The notes below the pieces were generated by a model. It saw only the letters and a list, made by a program, of their open reading frames with translations. It was not told where the DNA came from and searched no databases. From positions 399,501-463,500 of the forward strand of contig NZ_CP039649.1 in NCBI RefSeq assembly GCF_004923315.1: a stretch of 64,000 nucleotides of DNA, read 5' to 3'. The translations under genes and the position numbers were made by a program. The stretch comes from Azospirillum sp. TSA2s (GTDB lineage Bacteria; Pseudomonadota; Alphaproteobacteria; Azospirillales; Azospirillaceae). Positions 59,101-64,000 of this stretch are shown one piece after another (within the stretch, counting starts at the first letter, position 1; each line of letters begins with the position of its first letter).

Positions 59101-60267
59101 CTGCGCATCGCACCGGCGTCGGCCAAGGGCTGGTCGAACCTGGGCATGGCCCTGGCCGGGCTGGGTCGCTGGAGCGACGCTCTAATCGCCCACCAACGCG
59201 CATCGGTACTCGCTCCCGACCTGCCGGACGTATTGGTCAACCATGGCCACGGGCTGCTGTTGCGGGGAGAGCGTCGGCTCGCCCGCAACTGGACCGAACG
59301 TGGCCTGCGGCTGACGCCGGGCCGGGCGGACGCCCGGATGAACCGCGCCCTGCTGCGCTTGGCCGAGGGCGACCTGACCGGCGGCTGGGACGACTACGCC
59401 CATCGCTTCGCCACCGGCGATGCCGTACCCCGCCGTTTCCCCATCCCGGAATGGAGGGGCGAACCACTGGCCGGCAGCCGCATGCTGGTGTGGGGCGAGC
59501 AGGGGCTGGGCGACGAGATCATGTTCGGCACGGCGTTGCCCGACCTGCTCTGTCAAGCCAGCCGGCTGATCGTCGAATGCGACCCGCGCCTGACCGGCCT
59601 GTTCGCCCGCGCCCTGCCGGGTGCGGAGGTGCGGGCGCCCACTGCGAATCCGCGCGATGCCGATTGCCATGCGCCGATGGGCAACATCGCCGCGCGGCTG
59701 CGGCCTGCCCTGCGGCATTTCCCTTCAACCGCTCCACTCTTCATCGCCAATCCACGGCTGGCGGCGGAATGGCGCAACAGGCTGGCGGACCTCGGTCCCG
59801 GCTTGCGGGTCGGCATCTGCTGGCGAAGCAGCCGCATGACGGCCGACCGGGCCGGCGCATACAGCCGGATCGACCAGTGGGGACCGATCCTCGCCGTGCC
59901 GGGCGTGACTTTCGTCAGCCTGCAATATGACGGGCACGAGGCGGAGCGGGAGGACGCCCTGCACCGCTTCGGCACCGTGCTGCACCATTGGCCCGATCTG
60001 GATCAGCGCCGGGATCTGGAGGGGGTGGCGGCGCTCATATCCGGCCTCGACCTCGTGATCTCCGCCCCGACCGCGGTGGGCGAACTGGCCGCCGCCCTCG
60101 GGATCCCGGTCTGGCGGATCGCGGGGGCCGGCAACTGGTCGGCCCTGGGGACGGCGGTGCGGCCCTGGTTCCCATCAATGGCGCTGACCGGCCATGCCGG
60201 CGACCATGGCGTGACCCTGGCGGCGGTCGCGCAACGCCTGCGTCGTCTCGCCGAAGGGGTTCCATGA
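56155..60267 (+). CDS. Double TPR-glycosyltransferase, two modules fused through a repeat-encoded linker
   Basis: 1370 residues, GTG start at 56155. Module 1 (1-769): TPRs to about 470, then a GT domain with LMIWGEQGVGDTILFSALCP, IGWRSQMMTAERS, VISPAMSVGELAGALGTPVW and DWTQLGAGIRPWYPSMRLF. Linker 769-815 is encoded by a palindromic repeat. Module 2 (816-1370): TPRs to about 1060, then GT with MLVWGEQGLGDEIMFGTALP, ICWRSSRMTADRA, VISAPTAVGELAAALGIPVW and RPWFPSMAL. Each module is complete by comparison with the neighbouring 667-residue protein. Both lack the DTAxAHLAGA histidine. Same putative role in protein (flagellin) glycosylation. Confidence 0.75.
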   Translation: MSISDWFSEALRHHQAGALDAAEPLYRRVLDAEPRHADALHLLGVLNHQRNDNVQSIDLINKAVELAPEVADYHANRGIVLQRLGRLEEAEAAQRRALQRTPTHVGAHFNLGLVLAALDRLAEAAVHYAEAARLSPNLADAHLNLGAALQGIGRAEEALAAHARAAELLPGDPRPWTNRAVSLQQLGRKREAADALQMAATLGGGTSDPTALSALAAALHAAGRMEDAAERYADALRLAPRDAFSLNGLGLCLKALGQLDDAATCFDAATAIQPDHADALDNLGSIRNAQGRHAEAEALHREAIRQRPDFAGAWNNLGNARHAAGRTSSAWTAWHVALTLDPTLPETHTNLGNALRSAERFAEAERSQRRAIRLAPLEAPARNNLGHLRQGRHDHAGAADCYRSALALDPAYGEAWSNLGLARQRLGDGTGAERCYDRALTLRPDMSLSHFNKGLLRLEAGDLDHGWPGYAWRFGSGQVGQGRQPRAQPWRGEDLTGRRLMIWGEQGVGDTILFSALCPELAGRAVSTILEVDRRLVPLFARSFPTLRVRAEALDAKGREAMTIPDYDRHVPMGSLPRVLRRRLADFPPRPSWLVPDAGLVERWRARLASLGSGLRIGIGWRSQMMTAERSIAYLPLDAWAPLFALPGIQWVVLQYGEVEEEVRQAERRFGIRLHRWDDLDRKDDFDGVAALIAGLDLVISPAMSVGELAGALGTPVWRFGTRDWTQLGAGIRPWYPSMRLFQPRPGEPLSATMADMAGALKALSSPANALSPPGRGLGEGDAQQDIPRNPSTSRLSGTLRHAPPSSSPFPGGERVSAGGEALAAQAIALHRQGRLLDAEALHRKAVASVPIHPAAWTNGGLTLLRLGRVEAAIRWHRRAVALNPAFPEALSNLGVALQTGASAAEAATLHRRAVRLRPLQAESWGNLAAALLAARRFTQAETACTRAAVLAPSLAGVLITAAAASKGQGRYAEAARQSSRSLRIAPASAKGWSNLGMALAGLGRWSDALIAHQRASVLAPDLPDVLVNHGHGLLLRGERRLARNWTERGLRLTPGRADARMNRALLRLAEGDLTGGWDDYAHRFATGDAVPRRFPIPEWRGEPLAGSRMLVWGEQGLGDEIMFGTALPDLLCQASRLIVECDPRLTGLFARALPGAEVRAPTANPRDADCHAPMGNIAARLRPALRHFPSTAPLFIANPRLAAEWRNRLADLGPGLRVGICWRSSRMTADRAGAYSRIDQWGPILAVPGVTFVSLQYDGHEAEREDALHRFGTVLHHWPDLDQRRDLEGVAALISGLDLVISAPTAVGELAAALGIPVWRIAGAGNWSALGTAVRPWFPSMALTGHAGDHGVTLAAVAQRLRRLAEGVP
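58463..58600. repeat. MITE-like palindromic element inside a coding frame
   Basis: 138 bases with ~36-base inverted ends: 58463-58498 begins CCCTCTCCCCCCCGGGGAGA, and 58565-58600 is its imperfect complement (about four mismatches). The length is a multiple of three and the reading frame stays open, giving the linker LSPPGRGLGEG ... SSPFPGGERV. The core matches the palindrome at 37024. Confidence 0.8.
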
Positions 60268-60472
60268 CCATCGCCCATGACCATCGGAGGAGGGAGGCCC
60301 ACGCAATTCCGCATTGCGATTCCGGAGCGCCCCCTTTATCGACTATGGCCGCCGGGCGCCGCGCAGGGTGGATGACCCGGCGCCCGCGCCGTCGTAAGCT
60401 GCTTCCTGCCGGACGGCGACAGATGGGTTCAGGACAGGGTTTCGGGGCGCGGTTTTAGGGAAAGGACGGTCG

Positions 60473-61198
60473 GTGCGGTCTGAGGACGCTCTTGCCAACA
60501 TAGACGTCGCGGTGCTTGCCGGCGGGCTGGGCACACGCATCCGGGGCGTTCTGGGTGACACGCCGAAGGTCCTGGCCCCCATCGCGGGCCGTGCCTTCCT
60601 CGGCCATCTCCTGGATTACCTGTCGACCTACGGATCGCGCCGGGTGGTGCTGTGCCTGGGCCATCTGGCCGATCGGGTGACCGCATGGCTCGCCCGCGGC
60701 GATTCCGCCGGCACCATCGACGTGGTCTGCCAGATCGAACCGCGCCCGCTCGGCACCGCAGGGGCGCTCGGCTATGTCCGCAAGGAACTGCGCAGCAGCA
60801 CCATCCTGGTGGTGAACGGCGACACCTTCCTCGACGCCGACCTGCGCGCCTTCATCGCCTCGCACCGGCTGTCCGGGGCGGAGGCGTCGGTCCTGTGTGT
60901 GACGGTGGAGGATGCCTCCCGCTTCGTGCGGGTGGAGATCGGACCGGACAGCCGCGTCCGCCGTTTCCTGGACAAGGTGCCGGGGGCGGGCACCATCAAT
61001 GCCGGCGTCTATCTGTTCTCCGCCGCCTTCCTCGACCGCTTCATCGCGGCGGGCGCGGTGTCGCTGGAACGCGACGTGCTGGAAAAGCTGCCGTCGGGCA
61101 CGCTGAACGCCCATGTCGCCAAGGCCCGCTTCCTCGACATCGGCACGCCGGAAAGCCTCGCCACCGCCGCCAGCGTCATCGCCGGCCGCGAGTCCTGA
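60473..61198 (+). CDS. Sugar-phosphate nucleotidyltransferase (HddC/RmlA-like)
   Basis: 241 residues, GTG start at 60473 with AAAGGA upstream. The nucleotidyltransferase signature AVLAGGLGTRIRGVLGDTPK is near the N-terminus, with PLGTAGAL, VVNGDTFLDADL and the C-terminal FLDIGTPESL. The closest pattern is D-glycero-D-manno-heptose 1-phosphate guanylyltransferase (HddC) and related enzymes; base and sugar specificity are not readable. Between the TPR-glycosyltransferases and PseG, so it likely supplies an activated sugar for the same glycosylation locus. Confidence 0.8.
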   Translation: MRSEDALANIDVAVLAGGLGTRIRGVLGDTPKVLAPIAGRAFLGHLLDYLSTYGSRRVVLCLGHLADRVTAWLARGDSAGTIDVVCQIEPRPLGTAGALGYVRKELRSSTILVVNGDTFLDADLRAFIASHRLSGAEASVLCVTVEDASRFVRVEIGPDSRVRRFLDKVPGAGTINAGVYLFSAAFLDRFIAAGAVSLERDVLEKLPSGTLNAHVAKARFLDIGTPESLATAASVIAGRES

Positions 61199-61370
61199 CG
61201 GGGAGGTCCGTCGGGAGCCCCGGCGGCCGCAATTTACCTCCGCGCACGCGACCGTCTGCCACTGGACTCGCGCAATGTGCCGGGCCAAGATGCGCACCGA
61301 CTCGACACCGTGCGCAGCGGGTGCTTGCGCCGGGGCCGGGCCGCCACGCCGATTTCTCCGGACCAGTGCA

Positions 61371-62465
61371 ATGGCCGTCATCCTCATCCGCGCCGACGCG
61401 TCGCCGACCATCGGCACCGGCCATGTCATGCGCTGCCTCGCCGTGGCGGAAGCCTTGCGCGACCAGGGGCACGAGGCGTTGTTCGCCGCAGTCGAATCCA
61501 CCCCAGCCATCGACCGCCGGCTGTCGGCGGACGGCTTCCGCCATGTCTCCATCGCCGGTCCGGTGGGGCAGGCGGCGGATCTGGCCGCCACCCGCTCGCT
61601 CCTGCGGCGGGAGCATGGCACGGCGGTGATGCTCGACGGCTACCGCTTTGGCGAAGCCTACCGCGTCGGGCTGCAGGCCGCCGGGGCGCGGGTGCTGGCC
61701 TGGGACGATCTGGGCGACGGCACGCCGCTGCACGCCGACCTCGTCGTCAACGCCGCACCGCAGGCGGCGGGCCTTCCCTATGAGGCAATGGCGCCCGGCG
61801 CCGTCCTGCTGCTCGGCCCCGGCTACGCCCCGTTGCGGCGGGAGGTGCGGCTGGCGGCTCAGGCGCCGCGGCGGACCATCGCCGACCGGCCGGTGCTGCT
61901 GGTGACCTTCGGCGGCTCCGACCCGCTCGGCCTGACGGGGCCGGTTCTGCAGGCGCTGGCGACGGAGCGGCCCGACGGCTGCCGGATCGTCGCCGTCGTC
62001 GGCGGCAGCAATCCACGAGCAAACGAGCTGGCGGCCGAGGTGGCGGCGTTCGCCGCCGATGGCGTTTCCGTGGAGATCGATTGCCCGCGCATGGGCGCGC
62101 TGATGGCCGACAGCGGTCTGGCGGTCTCGGCCGGCGGAGGCACCATGGGGGAACTTGCCGCGCTGGCGGTGCCGACCCTGCTGGTGGTCACCGCCGACAA
62201 TCAGGCGATGGCGAGCGGCGACGCCGCCGATCTCGGCTGGTGCACGGCCGTGGACGCCCGTGGCTGCGATCCCGCCAAGGCGGCGGCGGTCATCGCCGGG
62301 CGGGCGCTCGCCCTGTGGGCCGACGCCGGGCAACGGCAGCGGATGCAGGATGCCGCCACGGCACTGCCGCTGGACGGCGACGGGGCGGTGCGCATCGCCA
62401 GCGCCCTCACCGGCCCGCCGCCGAAATCCGGCAGCGCCGCCCGGCGGCGGACGGCGCTTGCCTGA
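61371..62465 (+). CDS. pseG: PseG-like UDP-sugar hydrolase of pseudaminic acid synthesis
   Basis: 364 residues from the ATG at 61371; the open frame further upstream has no family similarity. The PseG signature RADASPTIGTGHVMRCLAVA is at 7-26 with catalytic His18. Later LLVTFGGSDPLGLTG and VSAGGGTMGELAAL form the nucleotide-binding C-terminal part. PseG removes UDP from 2,4-diacetamido-2,4,6-trideoxy-altropyranose, the fourth step to pseudaminic acid. No other pse genes are in the window. The stop is 12 bases from a convergent lipoprotein gene. Confidence 0.88.
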   Translation: MAVILIRADASPTIGTGHVMRCLAVAEALRDQGHEALFAAVESTPAIDRRLSADGFRHVSIAGPVGQAADLAATRSLLRREHGTAVMLDGYRFGEAYRVGLQAAGARVLAWDDLGDGTPLHADLVVNAAPQAAGLPYEAMAPGAVLLLGPGYAPLRREVRLAAQAPRRTIADRPVLLVTFGGSDPLGLTGPVLQALATERPDGCRIVAVVGGSNPRANELAAEVAAFAADGVSVEIDCPRMGALMADSGLAVSAGGGTMGELAALAVPTLLVVTADNQAMASGDAADLGWCTAVDARGCDPAKAAAVIAGRALALWADAGQRQRMQDAATALPLDGDGAVRIASALTGPPPKSGSAARRRTALA

Positions 62466-62477
62466 TGGCAGTTCCGG

Positions 62478-62987
62478 TCAGCTGACCACGCGCCACGTGC
62501 CGTCCGGCTGCTGGCAGGCGGTGCCGAAGCCCTGCTGGGTGCGGCCCTGGACCACGATGGTGGTCTGATATTCACGGCAGAGCTGGCCCTGCGGCCCGGT
62601 TCCCTCGCGCACAGGCGTGTAGCTGCCGTAATTGCCGGTGTCCGGATTGTTCCAGCGCACGGTGCTGCCGGTCGGCGCGCTGTAGGCGTTGACCGCCGCC
62701 TGCTGGGCATAGTTCTGGTCGGCACGGTCGAGCGAGGCGCCGGCGGCATTGCCCAGCGCCGCACCCAGCAGCGTGCCGACGCCCACCGCCACCAGCTTGC
62801 CGCTGCCGCCGCCAAAGCGCGAGCCGGCCAAGCCACCGACCACGCCGCCGAGAACGGTGCCGGCCGTTTGCTTGTTGGCGCTGACGCCGCCATAGGAGTC
62901 GCCGTAGCCGGGCTGTGCGCAGCCGGCAAGCGGGGCCGCGAGCAGGCTGGCGGACAGCGCGGCGGCGAGGAAGGGGCTGGCTTTCAT
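62478..62987 (-). CDS. Glycine-zipper surface lipoprotein (RT0821/17 kDa antigen-like)
   Basis: 169 residues from the ATG at 62987. The signal peptide ends in the lipobox LAGC (about residues 20-23). A glycine-zipper region TVLGGVVGGLAGSRFGGGSG ... AVGVGTLLGAALGN is followed by a C-terminal domain with VRWNNPDTGNYGSYTPVREG and CREYQTTIVVQGRTQQGFGT, typical of the Rickettsia 17 kDa-antigen/RT0821 family. Outer-membrane lipoprotein of structural or unknown role. Confidence 0.82.
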   Translation of the reverse strand: MKASPFLAAALSASLLAAPLAGCAQPGYGDSYGGVSANKQTAGTVLGGVVGGLAGSRFGGGSGKLVAVGVGTLLGAALGNAAGASLDRADQNYAQQAAVNAYSAPTGSTVRWNNPDTGNYGSYTPVREGTGPQGQLCREYQTTIVVQGRTQQGFGTACQQPDGTWRVVS

Positions 62988-63167
62988 GGTGGCTCTCGTC
63001 CTGTTGGGTCCTGTTTGGATCGGCACGAAACTGTTCGTTCCTGACGCCATCAACATGGCTGACCCGCATCTTATTCCCGATGCGTGACGCGGTGCCTCGC
63101 TTGCCCCTATGATCGTGCCAACGGTTCCACGAAGGAATCGACGACAAGCCCTTGGGAGGGAACGAAC

Positions 63168-64000
63168 ATGCTGCCCAACGCGGACAGCTATGAAGGGGTG
63201 TCCCGCGCCTTCGCCTGGCGCGTGCCCGACCGCTACAACATCGGCGTCGACGTCTGCGACCGCTGGGCGGAAACAGACCCCGGCCGCATTGCCCTGATCC
63301 ACAAGCGGCGCGACGGCGGGTCCGAGGAATACCGCTTCTCCGACATCCGCGCCCTGTCCAACCGCTTCGCCAATGCGCTGGCGGCACAAGGTGTCACGCG
63401 CGGCGACCGGGTCGGCATTCTGCTGCCCCAGGCGCCGGAGACCGCGATCAGCCATGTCGCGGTCTACAAGCTGGGCGGCATCGCCGTACCGCTGTTCTCG
63501 CTGTTCGGGGTGGAGGCGCTGGAATACCGGCTGGCCAACTGCGGCGCCCGTGCCGTGGTCACCGACGCCGCCGGGGCCGCCAAGATCGCCCAGATCCGCG
63601 ACCGCCTGCCCGACCTGCGCGCCGTTTTCCGCGTCGACGGGTCCGGTCCCGGCTGCCTGGACTGGCATGGACTGTGCGACGCGGCGTCCGACAGCTTCAC
63701 CCCGGCCGATACCGGGCCGGACGATCCGGCGCTGATCATCTACACCTCCGGCACCACCGGCCAGCCCAAGGGCGCGCTGCATGCGCACAGGGTGCTGCTG
63801 GGTCATCTGCCGGGCGTGGAGATGTCGCACGACCTGTTCCCGCAGCCGGCCGACCGCATCTGGACGCCGGCCGACTGGGCGTGGATCGGCGGGCTGCTCG
63901 ACGTGCTGCTGCCGGCCTGGCACCATGGTGTGACGGTGGTCTCCCACCGCTTCGAGAAGTTCGACGCGGAGGCCGCCTTCGCCCTGCTGGCCGAATTCCA
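63168..64000 (+). CDS. Acyl-CoA synthetase (AMP-forming), 5' part
   Basis: The ATG at 63168 has GGAGGG upstream; the gene runs off the right edge after about 277 codons. N-terminal WRVPDRYNIGVDVCDRWAE and GDRVGILLPQAPETA, then the P-loop LIIYTSGTTGQPKGALHAH and the DWAWIGGLLDVLLPAWHHG block are typical of the acetyl-CoA synthetase-like branch of the ANL family. Substrate unknown. Divergent from the lipoprotein gene. Confidence 0.85.
   Translation, partial: MLPNADSYEGVSRAFAWRVPDRYNIGVDVCDRWAETDPGRIALIHKRRDGGSEEYRFSDIRALSNRFANALAAQGVTRGDRVGILLPQAPETAISHVAVYKLGGIAVPLFSLFGVEALEYRLANCGARAVVTDAAGAAKIAQIRDRLPDLRAVFRVDGSGPGCLDWHGLCDAASDSFTPADTGPDDPALIIYTSGTTGQPKGALHAHRVLLGHLPGVEMSHDLFPQPADRIWTPADWAWIGGLLDVLLPAWHHGVTVVSHRFEKFDAEAAFALLAEF

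Overview
The window is very GC-rich and densely coded. It reads as chromosomal DNA of a motile, metabolically versatile alphaproteobacterium, most likely Rhodospirillales and Azospirillum-like. That placement is inference from base composition, long FlgE and FlgL proteins, a TakP-type TRAP binding protein, dctBD/dctA with a sigma-54 promoter, TPR-glycosyltransferases with PseG, and alphaproteobacterial palindromic repeats. No rRNA, tRNA or CRISPR array was seen.

Layout. 1-6 kb: start of a flagellar rod-like gene (cut by the window edge), a PP2C phosphatase facing a membrane pseudokinase, a GH13 alpha-glucosidase and a TakP-like binding protein. 6-14 kb: flgE-flgK-flgL behind a strong sigma-54 site, preceded by a TPR-glycosyltransferase. 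14-21.6 kb: a DUF1491 protein, a Tat-exported tyrosinase overlapping a small exported protein, a histidine kinase translationally coupled to a 5'-nucleotidase-like protein that has lost its metal ligands, and a metallophosphoesterase. 21.7-23.1 kb: a complete IS4-family element inside a palindromic repeat. 23.1-26.5 kb: a GNAT (CelD-like)/ATP-grasp pair and a glutathione S-transferase. 26.7-35.4 kb: one operon of nine genes (acyl-CoA dehydrogenase, CoA ligase, a complete branched-chain-type ABC transporter, thioesterase, enoyl-CoA hydratase/isomerase), probably for import and CoA-dependent breakdown of a carboxylic acid. 35.4-37 kb: small genes and a receiver-only response regulator. 37-45.5 kb: trehalose/maltodextrin locus with treY and a single 1872-residue protein joining maltokinase, TreZ and MalQ. 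45.6-54 kb: dctD-dctB divergent from dctA (sigma-54 site plus two DctD-type upstream sites), then malic enzyme. 54-62.5 kb: two very large TPR-glycosyltransferase genes, a sugar-phosphate nucleotidyltransferase and PseG, which look like a flagellin glycosylation locus. The end holds a glycine-zipper lipoprotein and the start of an acyl-CoA synthetase.

How the genes fit together. Flagellar structural genes at 6-12 kb and FlmG-like TPR-glycosyltransferases plus PseG at 12-14 and 54-62 kb suggest nonulosonic-acid modification of flagellin. DctA/DctBD with malic enzyme make a C4-dicarboxylate uptake and oxidation unit. The trehalose locus can turn maltodextrins into trehalose (TreY, TreZ), remodel them (MalQ) and phosphorylate maltose (maltokinase).

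The most unusual items are the maltokinase-TreZ-MalQ fusion, the inactive 5'-nucleotidase coupled to a histidine kinase, and a palindromic mobile repeat that lies in frame inside a 1370-residue protein and appears to have fused two glycosyltransferase genes.
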